NCBI GenBank assembly: GCA_965238215.1
Contig: OZ250180.1
Location: forward strand, 2,666,001 to 2,730,000
Direction of reading: 5' to 3'
Length of the DNA stretch: 64,000 nt
Source of the DNA: JAPULR01 sp965238215
GTDB lineage: Bacteria > Chloroflexota > Dehalococcoidia > Lucifugimonadales > GCA-2712585
In this document: positions 50,222-59,144 of the stretch, piece by piece
Layout of the letters: every line of letters begins with the position of its first letter
How positions within the stretch are numbered: position 1 is the first letter of the stretch
Notes under the pieces: model-generated
What the model was told of the DNA's origin: nothing
The model's database searches: none
The model's input: the letters and a program-made list of their open reading frames with translations, nothing else
Made by a program: the position numbers and the translations under genes

Positions 50222-51421
50222 TTATTCCAGCATCCCCTCCTCTTCCAGGAAGGCCGCCAGGTTCGCAACGCCCTGACGAATGGTATCGTGGGTCAGGTGG
50301 CCATAGCACAGCCGCAGGTAGTTGTAGGCGTCCTGTCCGGGAGAAAAGTTGGTGCCGGGGCCGTATCCAATCTGCCGCTCCCTCGCCTTGGCCAGAACGG
50401 CGGCGGTGTTGGCGCCCTCCGGCAGCTTCAGCCAGAGATACAGACCGCCGTCCGGGTCGCTGCATTCCGCCCTGGAACCGAAGTATTCGCCCACGGCGGC
50501 TACGGCCGTGTCCTTCCTTGAACGGAAGATTTCTCGCAACTCCTGAACGTGTTCATCCAGATGGTCCTGTAGATAGTACAGGGTGGCGAGGGCCGAAAAT
50601 TGGCTGGGCGTAGCCCCCAGGTGTATGGCCTTCACCGCGTCGATGATCGACGGCGGCGCGGCCATGAATCCTAACCTCATGCCAGGCGCGACTATCTTCG
50701 AGAAGGAGCCACAGTAGAGCACCGAGCCTTCCTGGTCCAACGACTGGATCGCCGGAGAGTTTTCCCCGTCGAAGCGCAGGTCCGCGTAGCAGTCGTCCTC
50801 GAAGATCGGGAGGCGGTGTCGTTGGGCAACGTCCAGCACGTCCTGTCGTCGTCCAAGGCTCATGTCGGTGCCCGTGGGGTTCTGGAAGGTGGGGATAGTG
50901 TACAGAAACTTCGCCCTCTGACCCCGGTCTCGCAGGCTGGCGAGGATGTCGTCCAATGCGCTGGGGATTATCCCCTCTTCGTCCACGTCGACACCCACGA
51001 GCCGAGCGCCGTGGCGTCGCATGATTCCCATGGTGCCGGAGTAGCTGAACTTCTCCGTGAGAATGATGTCGCCGGGATCAGTAAGAAGCTCCACGTATCG
51101 CGCCACGGCCTGGCCGGAGCCGGTGGTGAGCAAAATCTGGTCGGGCGATACGTTCATCCCCCGCTCCTGCTCCAGCTTCTGCGCGATGAACTCCCGCATG
51201 GCGGGGTGCCCTTGGGGATGGGGGTAATAGACCAGGTCCTTGCCTTCATCCTTCAGGGCGCGGCCCAGAGCCTCCAAGAGGCCGTCGGCGGGGAAAGAGT
51301 CCGGGTCCGGAAACGCCGTGGTGAAGTCGAAAGCGACGCGCCCCCCGCCGGGAGCGGCCTTGGGCGCAGGCGGAATCCCCCGGGCGATTCGGTCCGAAAA
51401 GTCGAAGGTATTTGCAGTCAT
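50222..51421 (-). CDS. PLP-dependent aminotransferase (class I/II, MocR-like catalytic domain)
   Basis: A 399-residue fold-type I aminotransferase. Conserved segments: YYPHPQGHPAMREFIAQKL, ILLTTGSGQAVARYVELL, FLYTIPTFQNPTGTDMS (substrate/cofactor Asn), FEDDCYADLRF (the Asp binding PLP nitrogen), and the PLP-binding Lys in CGSFSKIVAPGMRLGFM. It resembles aminotransferases of the 2-aminoadipate/aromatic type and the MocR C-terminal domain, but has no GntR domain at its N-terminus. The amino donor cannot be decided. GGAGG precedes the ATG at 51421. It marks the edge of the AT-richer island beginning at about 51480. Confidence 0.9.
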   Translation of the reverse strand: MTANTFDFSDRIARGIPPAPKAAPGGGRVAFDFTTAFPDPDSFPADGLLEALGRALKDEGKDLVYYPHPQGHPAMREFIAQKLEQERGMNVSPDQILLTTGSGQAVARYVELLTDPGDIILTEKFSYSGTMGIMRRHGARLVGVDVDEEGIIPSALDDILASLRDRGQRAKFLYTIPTFQNPTGTDMSLGRRQDVLDVAQRHRLPIFEDDCYADLRFDGENSPAIQSLDQEGSVLYCGSFSKIVAPGMRLGFMAAPPSIIDAVKAIHLGATPSQFSALATLYYLQDHLDEHVQELREIFRSRKDTAVAAVGEYFGSRAECSDPDGGLYLWLKLPEGANTAAVLAKARERQIGYGPGTNFSPGQDAYNYLRLCYGHLTHDTIRQGVANLAAFLEEEGMLE

Positions 51422-51515
51422 GGACCCTCCAGAAAAGTGCTAAAACAACGCCGCAAGTATATCACCCCACCCACCCAAGGGCTAGCCGAATGTTGGAGTG
51501 GAAGAAGGATAAAGC

Positions 51516-51543
51516 TTGACACGACTTAACCATATTATATAAT
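51516..51543 (+). promoter_or_regulatory. Consensus sigma-70 promoter of the GHKL-ATPase island
   Basis: TTGACA (51516-51521), a 16-base spacer and TATAAT (51538-51543). Both hexamers match consensus exactly. It drives the small ORF and probably the ATPase gene. Confidence 0.75.
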
Positions 51544-51606
51544 GGCCAGTAGCCATACATTATAGCAATGTACGCAGTATTACAACGATATAGACTGGAT
51601 TTACAT

Positions 51607-51852
51607 ATGCAGAATACGATAGAGACAAGGCCACAGAAATTTACAAGGCTTGCTGAACAGCGGGTAAACAGTATTTTGGATAAAATACGTCTATTGGGAC
51701 AGTTATCCAACCGCAGCAACTATGAATATACCGATGCTCAAGTAGAAATGATCTTCAAGGCCATACAAAAGGACCTGAGCGCCGTTAAGTTGAAGTTTAG
51801 AGAGGGTTCCAATGGCCGGAAACGCTTCTCTCTGAATGAAATGACGGATTAG
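51607..51852 (+). CDS. Small helical protein upstream of the GHKL ATPase
   Basis: An 81-residue protein from ATG 51607 (MQNTIETRPQKFTRLAEQRV); an ATG at 51568 in the same frame adds 13 residues. The sequence is highly helical, with a striking LGQLSNRSNYEYTDAQVEMI segment followed by a basic tail (RKRFSLNEMTD). The family is not recognised by name. It precedes the ATPase gene by 55 bases behind a consensus promoter, suggesting an operon and a partner or regulatory role. Codon and base composition are AT-richer than the backbone. Confidence 0.6.
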   Translation: MQNTIETRPQKFTRLAEQRVNSILDKIRLLGQLSNRSNYEYTDAQVEMIFKAIQKDLSAVKLKFREGSNGRKRFSLNEMTD

Positions 51853-51907
51853 ACCGCTCTGGCTTGAACCCATATCTGCGATGTTGAACCTGATTTAGGA
51901 GTGCGCT

Positions 51908-54287
51908 ATGCCTGACGCGGGACTCTCTCCACAAAAGCTCTGCATGGATCTTTTGCATGCCGATACAGAGGAAACAGTTATTGACCTCCTCAAACAAGCA
52001 GGTTACTGGGACAACCCAAAAGCTTGGCGGCCCTTCGGTGACAAAGAGGACAACTTCTCTACCATAGGCAATCAGGCTAGGACACCAGAGGGTGCTCTGG
52101 TCGAAAAGCTGGTTAACTCCGTCGACGCCGTCTTGATGGGAGAATGTTGGTCAAGAGGAATTCGCCCCAACTCTAACCAAGCGCCAGGAAGCATCTAAGG
52201 ATGCGGTAGCACAATTCTTTGGTGACGGTTCAAGACCAGAAACCCAGGGAGACCTTAGCTCGTGGCCTGACAAAAAACTGCGTAAGGTTTCCAATTTGAT
52301 TACAGTAGCAACTACCGGTACGAGGGGAAATCCCAGCATTACAGTTGTAGATGCGGGAGAAGGACAAAGACCAAGGGATTTACCTGATACTATCCTCTCC
52401 TTGGACAAGCAGAACAAGATAGATATTCATTTTGTGCAGGGTACTTTCAATATGGGAGGCACGGCTGCACTGCGATTTTGTGGAGAGCGAAATTTGCAAC
52501 TCGTAATTAGCAAGCGGAACCCAAACATCGAATCTGATCGGGACAAGGACTCTTCCGCAGATCAATGGGGATTTACGATAATTCGCAGGAAAGACCCATC
52601 AAGCAACAGAAAGATGTCTACGTACAAATATCTTGCTCCAGAGAAAAATGCCGTCTTACGGTTCCATGCCGCGTCTCTGCCGCTATTCCCTGTATTCAAT
52701 AGGGCCTATGCTCGCCCTACAGAGTGGGGAACGGCAATCAAGCTTTATGAGTACAAGCTGGACGGCAGGAGCCATGTCCTTCTCAGAGGTGGTCTCTTGA
52801 GACGTCTGGACATTCTCTTACCAAGTATAGCTTTGCCCGTAAGGCTCCACGAATGTAGGAGCTTCAAGGGACGATCCGCCAGTTTCGATAATAGCTTAAC
52901 TGGGCTAAGGGTGAGACTAAGTAATGAACGCAATTTGGAATCCGGATTCCCCAAAAGCGGCAGCATGGTAATTAATGAGCAAAGGATGTTCATAGAAATT
53001 TACGCCTTCAAAAAGGGAGGAGCAGCTACCTATATGAAACCAACTGAAGGCATCATATTTGCTGTCAACGGACAAACTCAAGGGAAGCGACATAGAAAGT
53101 TTTTCAGTAGACGATCAGTGGGTATGAATCGACTTGAGGATTCAATACTGGTGGTCGTCGATTGCAGCCTCATAAACGGTCGGCATAGAGAAGACTTGTT
53201 CATCAACGACAGAGACGGTATGGCGGAAGGGCCATTTCTGAAGGCGATAGAGCGAGAGTTAGAACTAATCTTGAAAGGCCATCAAGGATTGAGGGACCTA
53301 CGAGAGAAACGCCGTAGCGACGACATAGCATCAAAACTAGAGGATTCGAAACCATTCAAAGATCTGCTAGGGGACGTGATCCGTAAGTTTCCAGTATTGA
53401 CATCGCTATTTGGAGATGGCGGACCTTTATCCAATCCGGTTAGACCAGAAGAGGTAAAGCCCAAGATAGAGTTCATGGGGAGATCCCATCCCACCATCTT
53501 TTACTTCCGCAACAAGAACTATGGTGAGAAGCTGTATAGAACTACCCCCTTAAACATGCGTAGCAGGATCATTTTTGAGACTGACGTGGCAGATGACTAT
53601 TTTACTCGTGGAAGATATCGCGGAGAGTCCACACTTCACCGACTGAATGATCCTCCCAAGAATGGAGCACTTCCTAAGCATGGACTCAATCTGGATAACG
53701 GCGTTGCTACACTGAATCTCGCATTGCCTCAACACCCGAAAGTTGGTGACACATATGAATACGAATTCAGAGTAAGCGATGATACATTACTGGAGCCCTT
53801 TGTTAACTATTTCTCAGTGTCGGTGGGGCCTTTGCAAAAGAAGCGCCCTCATCCCCCGGTGCCACCCCCGAGCTTAGCTGTTCCTAATGCGATACCAGTG
53901 TACAAATCAAATTGGAAGGATTATGGCTTTGACGAGTACTCAGCCTTGAAGGCTATCTATGACCCATCCGATGATGGGTCAACTGGTTCGCACACCTATT
54001 ACATAAACATGGACAACTTCTTCCTAAGGACTGAACTAAAGTCGGCTAAATCGAATGTTGAAATCTTGAAGGCCAAATGGTTATACGCAATGGCACTCAT
54101 AGCTATGGCTTTGCTACGTGACGATAAAGCCAATAGTTCTTCTAACGGAAATAGACGGAAAGAACAGGGCCATGATGGAGATCTATCACCTGAAGAGAAA
54201 GCGTTTGGAGCAACGAAAGCCATCGCACCTGTACTCTTGCCAATGATCCAGCACCTAGGTGGGTTATCGGATGAAAATATCAGTTGA
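51908..54287 (+). pseudogene. GHKL (Hsp90/MORC-like) ATPase gene with a +1 frameshift
   Basis: Two frames together encode a protein of about 792 residues. The first (51908-52198) has EGALVEKLVNSVDAVLMGEC, the N-box helix of GHKL ATPases, and ends at TAA 52196-52198 after APGSI. Skipping one base (T52196) continues as KDAVAQFFGDG and then ITVVDAGEGQRP (the D-x-G-x-G nucleotide loop) and VQGTFNMGGTAAL (the second Gly box). The long remainder contains mixed alpha/beta regions of unknown type. GHKL ATPases of this kind occur in prokaryotic restriction-modification and conflict loci. A single-base indel, a sequence error or programmed frameshifting could explain the break. Convergent with a DNA methyltransferase gene 18 bases away. 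Confidence 0.75.
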
Positions 54288-54305
54288 GGAAGCTAAGAAA
54301 GCAAA

Positions 54306-55481
54306 TCAAACGATGGGCCGATGAACTAGTAAAATTTCCTTGCTGGCGGAATTTTCGGGGATTGGGTGGGTATACCACCGCCTATTCGGTACAGAGCGTA
54401 CTAGACGAGATTGAATTGGACCGTCAGAGGTTTCTTCGAATCCGGCATCCGTCATCGTCTCCAAATACTTTGGCAACTGCACGGCGGGGTCACGGAAAGA
54501 CACAAGCTGTACAACCTTAGCATCGGCAGCGACTATGCTCCTTATGTTCTTGAAGGCAGAAGATAAGTTGCTGAAATAGTTGCTCATTCCTAATGCGGAG
54601 CGCCCCCCCATGGTATAAAACGATTCTCCGTGGCCGTCGCGTAGCTCGCCGAGCCAGTAAGGAGCTGGTGTCTCCCGTCTTCCAAGAACCTGCCACCTAT
54701 GATAGAGAACGTGCACCCCGGGATATGGCGGAGATGTAAGGACCAACTTGGGTCTAATCTGGTGTCTTCGCAGATGGAAGGTTAGGAGTCCATTAGACGC
54801 GGAGAGGCGGAGGATTTGCCGTCCACTTGTTATTTTGTTCTTGCGAATTCCCCTCGACCTTGCCGCACCAACAAAAGCATTCAATCCCGCTATCATCTTC
54901 TCTACGGTAATTCGAAGTTGGTCACTGAGTTCCTTCGAGTCGGGTACGGATTTGCGCGCATCTAGAGCCCACTGTCCGACCCCAATTAAGGCGCATCGCG
55001 CAAATTGGCGACGCCGCGGAAATCGCAGGTTTCTAGCCAATCTTATCGCCGAATCAAAGAACGGGAATAATTGGATTGGCATGTTCCGGACAGGAGATCC
55101 GGAACGCGGGTAGAATTCTGGCAACTCGTAGTCAAAACTGCAAACTTGGCGAACCCAGCCTCGAACCTCGTCCACATCCTGGGGGCTTAATGGGGTGGTC
55201 TTGACTCTTGTAACAAACTGAGCCAGTTCGTTTATGTCTGAGCCAATAACACGCCGTCCAGAAGCTGCAGCTTCTACAATTGTGGTCCCTCCACCCATAA
55301 AAGGGTCGAAGACGAAGTCCCCTGGCTTTGTAAAGTAATCCAGAACGAAACGAACAAAGCGTGGACTAAACCGTGCTGGGTATTTGTAGAAATTGTGAGT
55401 GAAGCCTTCCACTCTCTTAGTGGAGTGGAAGGCTTCACCAAATTGCATATCTTTAAGCCCCAAGTCTCCAAGTGTCAACAA
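54306..55481 (-). CDS. DNA methyltransferase (TSPPY type)
   Basis: A 391-residue AdoMet-dependent DNA methyltransferase. THNFYKYPARFSPRFVRFVL leads into FDPFMGGGTTIVEAAASGRR, the AdoMet-binding motif, near residue 60. The catalytic motif is LTSPPYPGVHVLYH near residue 250; TSPPY is typical of N4-cytosine but also some N6-adenine enzymes. The 180 residues between them probably hold target recognition. The start is uncertain: TTG at 55481 opens the frame and ATG at 55448 (MQFGEAFHSTK) also fits. A perfect 16-bp inverted repeat lies at the 5' end of the coding sequence. It is the convergent partner of the GHKL ATPase and AT-richer than the backbone. Confidence 0.85.
   Translation of the reverse strand: MLTLGDLGLKDMQFGEAFHSTKRVEGFTHNFYKYPARFSPRFVRFVLDYFTKPGDFVFDPFMGGGTTIVEAAASGRRVIGSDINELAQFVTRVKTTPLSPQDVDEVRGWVRQVCSFDYELPEFYPRSGSPVRNMPIQLFPFFDSAIRLARNLRFPRRRQFARCALIGVGQWALDARKSVPDSKELSDQLRITVEKMIAGLNAFVGAARSRGIRKNKITSGRQILRLSASNGLLTFHLRRHQIRPKLVLTSPPYPGVHVLYHRWQVLGRRETPAPYWLGELRDGHGESFYTMGGRSALGMSNYFSNLSSAFKNIRSIVAADAKVVQLVSFRDPAVQLPKYLETMTDAGFEETSDGPIQSRLVRSVPNRRWYTHPIPENSASKEILLVHRPIV
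55399..55438. repeat. Perfect 16-bp inverted repeat inside the methyltransferase gene
   Basis: GTGAAGCCTTCCACTC (55399-55414) and GAGTGGAAGGCTTCAC (55423-55438) are exact inverted copies with an 8-base spacer. On the mRNA this forms a very stable hairpin beginning 44 bases after the TTG start codon, or 10 bases after the ATG at 55448. Confidence 0.85.
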
Positions 55482-55539
55482 GATGCGTAATTGTTAGAGC
55501 TAGGGCAGTCAGTTGTCAAGCATTTTTGCCCCTCGCCCT

Positions 55540-55568
55540 TTGCCCGCCCTTGGGGGTTGTGCTATACT
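55540..55568 (+). promoter_or_regulatory. Promoter of the rpsB operon
   Basis: TTGCCC (55540-55545), a 17-base spacer and TATACT (55563-55568), with TGC immediately before the -10 (extended -10). It leaves a leader of about 60 bases before the rpsB ATG. Confidence 0.55.
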
Positions 55569-55637
55569 CCAATGCGGAGTTTTCCGCTCCTTTCACATCC
55601 CCAATTACACTCTATAGAAGGAACAAGGATAGCGTTC

Positions 55638-56504
55638 ATGGTTCAACAAGTGCAGAATCAGACGATGCAGCAGCGCCCGCCCGTCACTATGAAGTCTCTC
55701 TTGGAGGCAGGGGTCCACTTCGGGCATCAGACCCGACGCTGGAACCCCCGTATGAAGCCCTTCATTTTCACCCAGCGCAACGGCATCCACATCATCGACC
55801 TCCAGAAGAGCCTGCGATACATGGAAAGGGCCATGAACGCCGTGCGCGACATCGTGGCCGATGGCGGCGAGATTCTGTTCGTCGGCACCAAGAAGCAGGC
55901 GCAGGAGTCCATCGCCGAACAGGCCACACGCTGCGAGATGCCCTATGTCAACCAGCGCTGGCTGGGCGGCACCATGACCAACTTCACCACCATCCGCAAG
56001 CGCATCGACTTCATGCTAGAACTGGAAGCCAAGAAAGAACAGGGCTATTTCGATAACATGATCAAGAAGGAGGCGCTCAAGCTGGAAGAGAAGCTCAAGC
56101 GCCTGCAGAAGTATTTCGGCGGGGTCCGAAACTTGACCAAGCTCCCCGACGCCCTCTTCGTGGTGGACATGCCCAAAGAGAACATCTGCATAGCGGAGGC
56201 GCGGAAGCTTGGCATAACCCTGGTGTCGATAATCGACTCGGACTGCGACCCGGAACTCATCGACTTTCGTATCCCGGGTAACGACGACGCCATCAGATCC
56301 ATCCGGCTCATTACCACTCGAATGGCCGACGGCGTAGTCGAGGGCCTCGCCATGAGACGCGCCATTGAGGAAGAGCGGCTGCGAGAGGAACAGGAATTGG
56401 CCGACGGCGAGGAGACCGACGACGTCGAGATTGACGTTGACGTTGCGGAGCTAGAAGCGGCGATGAAGGCGGCCCCCACCGCCGCCGCGCCGGTAACTAA
56501 CTAG
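55638..56504 (+). CDS. rpsB: 30S ribosomal protein S2
   Basis: A 288-residue S2. TMKSLLEAGVHFGHQTRRWN and PRMKPFIFTQRNGIHIIDLQ open the fold, followed by RWLGGTMTNFTTIRKRI, PDALFVVDMPKE and PGNDDAIRSIRLIT. The acidic C-terminal tail (EETDDVEIDVDVAELEAAMK) extends beyond the usual end. The ATG at 55638 fits the family; the frame is open 49 codons upstream through the promoter. It heads the translation, lipid and isoprenoid operon. Confidence 0.96.
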   Translation: MVQQVQNQTMQQRPPVTMKSLLEAGVHFGHQTRRWNPRMKPFIFTQRNGIHIIDLQKSLRYMERAMNAVRDIVADGGEILFVGTKKQAQESIAEQATRCEMPYVNQRWLGGTMTNFTTIRKRIDFMLELEAKKEQGYFDNMIKKEALKLEEKLKRLQKYFGGVRNLTKLPDALFVVDMPKENICIAEARKLGITLVSIIDSDCDPELIDFRIPGNDDAIRSIRLITTRMADGVVEGLAMRRAIEEERLREEQELADGEETDDVEIDVDVAELEAAMKAAPTAAAPVTN

Positions 56505-56533
56505 ACAGAATTTCAGAGTTTTAGGAGTTGACC

Positions 56534-57037
56534 TTGGAGGTTAGCGTCGAGCAAATCAAAGCCCTCCGCTCCAGAACCAGCGCCGGCATCATGGATTGCA
56601 AGCGCGCGCTGGAAGAGGCCGGGGGGGACTTGGGCAAGGCAGAGAATATCTTAAAGGCCGCCGGGCTGGTCGCAGCCGAGAAGCGGGCCAGCCGCGAGAC
56701 TCGCGAGGGGCTGGTGGAGGCATACATACACCCCGGCGCCCGTTTGGGCGCCCTCGTCGAGATTGGCTGCGAAACGGACTTCGTGGCTCGCACCGAAGAA
56801 ATTAGATCCCTGGCTCACGACTTGGCCATGCAGGTGGCCGCCATGTCTCCCCGGTACATCAGGGACGAAGACGTGGAGCCGGGGGAGACCCGACCACCTG
56901 AAGAGATCTGCCTTTTGAAGCAGACCTTCATCAAGGACCCCAGCCGGCGGGTCGAAGAACTGGTCCAGGAAGCCATCAGCAAAGTAGGGGAGAACATCCG
57001 CATCAACCGGTTTTCCCGCTTCGCCCTGGGAGAATAG
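56534..57037 (+). CDS. tsf: Elongation factor Ts, short form
   Basis: A 167-residue EF-Ts that exchanges nucleotide on EF-Tu. The N-terminal UBA-like domain reads VEQIKALRSRTSAGIMDCKR, then ALEEAGGDLGKAENIL. The EF-Tu contact motif is ETDFVARTEE. The protein is much shorter than the 280-residue E. coli protein, as in other short forms lacking most of the second core subdomain. A TTG at 56534, 6 bases after AGGAG, is preferred over one at 56528 abutting that site. Confidence 0.92.
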   Translation: MEVSVEQIKALRSRTSAGIMDCKRALEEAGGDLGKAENILKAAGLVAAEKRASRETREGLVEAYIHPGARLGALVEIGCETDFVARTEEIRSLAHDLAMQVAAMSPRYIRDEDVEPGETRPPEEICLLKQTFIKDPSRRVEELVQEAISKVGENIRINRFSRFALGE

Positions 57038-57045
57038 CCGTCGGG

Positions 57046-57786
57046 ATGGCAGGTTCCGTGTATAGGAGGGCCATGCTCAAGCTGAGTGGCCGGTCCATCA
57101 TCGGCAAGTCCGAGTACGGCATTGACGCGGAATCAGCCAACTACGTCGCCAGCCAGATAAAGGTCGCCCAGGATATGGGCGTGCAGATGGCGGCAGTCAT
57201 CGGCGGGGGAAACATCTGGCGGGGAGCCGAAGCCGCCGCCCATGGTATGGACCGCTCCACCGCCGACTACGCCGGCATGCTCGCCACCGTCATTAACTCT
57301 CTAGCCCTCCAGGACGCCCTGGAACGGCAGGGCGTGGAGACTCGTATACAAGTCGCAATCGAAATGCAGTCCATCGCGGAGCCGTACATCCGCCGCAGGG
57401 CCATCCGCCACTTGGAGAAGGGGCGTGTGGTCATCTTCGCCGCGGGGACCGGAAATCCCTACATGACCACCGATACGGCAGCAGCCCTACGCGCCATTGA
57501 GATTGGCGCAGAGGTCCTAATTATGGCCAAGAATAACGTGGACGGCGTGTACGACGCCGATCCCAACAAGGACGCCGGCGCCAAACGGTACGAAAGCCTC
57601 GACTATCTGCAGGCAATTAACCTCCGGCTCCAGGTCATGGACAACACCGCCCTCTCCCTCTGCATGACCAACAACCTCCCCATCATAGTTTGCGACATCT
57701 TCAAGCCCAGCAACATGGTTTCGATTCTACAGGGAGACCGGGTGGGCACCACCATTTCGGAGGCAGCGCAAAATGTCCGCATCTAA
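57046..57786 (+). CDS. pyrH: UMP kinase
   Basis: A 246-residue hexameric amino-acid-kinase-fold enzyme phosphorylating UMP. Recognised by RAMLKLSGRSIIGKSEYGID, AAVIGGGNIWRGAEAA, HLEKGRVVIFAAGTGNPYMT, the Lys in IMAKNNVDGVYDADP, and LSLCMTNNLPIIVCDIF. The usual phosphate-loop sequence KLSGE is KLSGR here. It lies 8 bases after tsf and overlaps frr by 14 bases. Confidence 0.96.
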   Translation: MAGSVYRRAMLKLSGRSIIGKSEYGIDAESANYVASQIKVAQDMGVQMAAVIGGGNIWRGAEAAAHGMDRSTADYAGMLATVINSLALQDALERQGVETRIQVAIEMQSIAEPYIRRRAIRHLEKGRVVIFAAGTGNPYMTTDTAAALRAIEIGAEVLIMAKNNVDGVYDADPNKDAGAKRYESLDYLQAINLRLQVMDNTALSLCMTNNLPIIVCDIFKPSNMVSILQGDRVGTTISEAAQNVRI

Positions 57787-58360
57787 CATCACCGACAGCC
57801 CAACCCCTGAGGAAATTCTAAAGGACGCCTCTCGCCGCATGGACATGGCAATCGAGTTCCTCAGGCGGGACCTCCAGTCGGTTCGGACGGGTCGGGCCAG
57901 CCCCGCCATCGTGGAAAATCTGGCGGCGGATTACTACGGCGTCCCCACTCCCCTGGGCCAAATGGCAACTATTTCAGCGCCGGACGCCCAACTGCTAACC
58001 ATCCAGCCTTATGACCGCACGGCGCTGCGCGCTATCGAAAGGGCAATCCAGCAGTCCCCCACCGGCCTCAATCCCTCCAACGACGGGGTAATCATCCGAG
58101 TTCCCATCCCGCCTCTCAGCCAGGAACGACGTCAGGAACTCGTCAAGTCCCTTGGGCAGAAAGTCGAAGACGGGAAGGTCGCTGTCCGCAACGTGCGTCG
58201 CGACGCCCAAGACAAGCTCCGTTCTCTGGAACGAAACAAGGAAATCTCCAAAGACGAGAATCAGCGCGCCCAAGGGCAGCTCCAGAAGACCACCAATAGC
58301 CACGTAGGGGAGATAGACCGGTTCTGGAAGTCCAAGACAGACGAGATGATGACGGTCTAG
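57773..58360 (+). CDS. frr: Ribosome recycling factor
   Basis: A 195-residue factor that splits post-termination ribosomes with EF-G. The tRNA-mimic three-helix bundle shows FLRRDLQSVRTGRASPAIVE, YYGVPTPLGQMATISAPD, IRVPIPPLSQERRQELVKSL and the C-terminal AVRNVRRDAQDKLRSLERNK. The start overlaps pyrH by 14 bases, so translation is coupled. Confidence 0.96.
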   Translation: MSASNITDSPTPEEILKDASRRMDMAIEFLRRDLQSVRTGRASPAIVENLAADYYGVPTPLGQMATISAPDAQLLTIQPYDRTALRAIERAIQQSPTGLNPSNDGVIIRVPIPPLSQERRQELVKSLGQKVEDGKVAVRNVRRDAQDKLRSLERNKEISKDENQRAQGQLQKTTNSHVGEIDRFWKSKTDEMMTV

Positions 58361-58421
58361 ATAGTCTCACGAACGGCGGGAGCAATCGTCCAGTGCTGGA
58401 AAGCCGGATCTAACATTTTCC

Positions 58422-59144
58422 ATGATTGACAATGGCGTAGGCACAGGCGAATTTCCCAGACACGTAGCCATCATCATGGACGGCAACGGTCGATGGGCGG
58501 AAGACCGCGGCCTCCCCCGAATAGAAGGCCATCGCGCCGGTGTGGAGAAGATCCGCTCAGTTCTAGATATTCTCGCCCGTTACGGCGTCAAGTTCGTCAC
58601 TCTCTACGCCTTCTCCACGGAGAACTGGAGCCGCCCCGACGACGAAGTCGCCGGCATCATGGCCATTCTCCGCCAGGTCATTCAAGATGAAACCCCGGGA
58701 CTGCACGAGCAGGGAGTTCGTCTGGTGCATCTTGGCCGCCGCGATCGCCTGCACCCGGACCTTCAGGAAGCGGTTTCTCATGTCCAGGAGTTGACGCAGC
58801 ATAACGTCGGAGTCACGCTCAGCGTGGCCTTCGACTATGGCGGACGCAGCGAAATCGTCCAAGCGGTGCGGGAGATCATCCGCAGAGGCGTCAAGGCTGA
58901 AGAGGTCGACGAAGAGATGCTCAGCCGGTATCTCTACACCAGGGATATCCCGGACCCGGACCTGATAATCAGGACCGGCGGCGAGTACCGCCTGAGCAAC
59001 TTCCTCCTCTGGCAGTCGGCCTACAGCGAGTTCTACACCACCCCGGTGCCCTGGCCTGAGTTGGGCCCCGAGCACATGGAGGAAGCCATACAAGCCTATA
59101 GCCGGCGAAAGAGAAAATTCGGCGCACTAAAGTCCGACGGCTAA
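58422..59144 (+). CDS. uppS: Undecaprenyl diphosphate synthase (cis-prenyltransferase)
   Basis: A 240-residue enzyme making the C55 lipid carrier for cell-wall glycans. Conserved regions: HVAIIMDGNGRWAEDRGLPR with the catalytic Asp, GHRAGVEKIRSVL, TLYAFSTENWSRP, and DLIIRTGGEYRLSNFLLWQS followed by YSEFY. It lies between frr and cdsA, with a 332-base repeat-bearing spacer after it. Confidence 0.96.
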   Translation: MIDNGVGTGEFPRHVAIIMDGNGRWAEDRGLPRIEGHRAGVEKIRSVLDILARYGVKFVTLYAFSTENWSRPDDEVAGIMAILRQVIQDETPGLHEQGVRLVHLGRRDRLHPDLQEAVSHVQELTQHNVGVTLSVAFDYGGRSEIVQAVREIIRRGVKAEEVDEEMLSRYLYTRDIPDPDLIIRTGGEYRLSNFLLWQSAYSEFYTTPVPWPELGPEHMEEAIQAYSRRKRKFGALKSDG

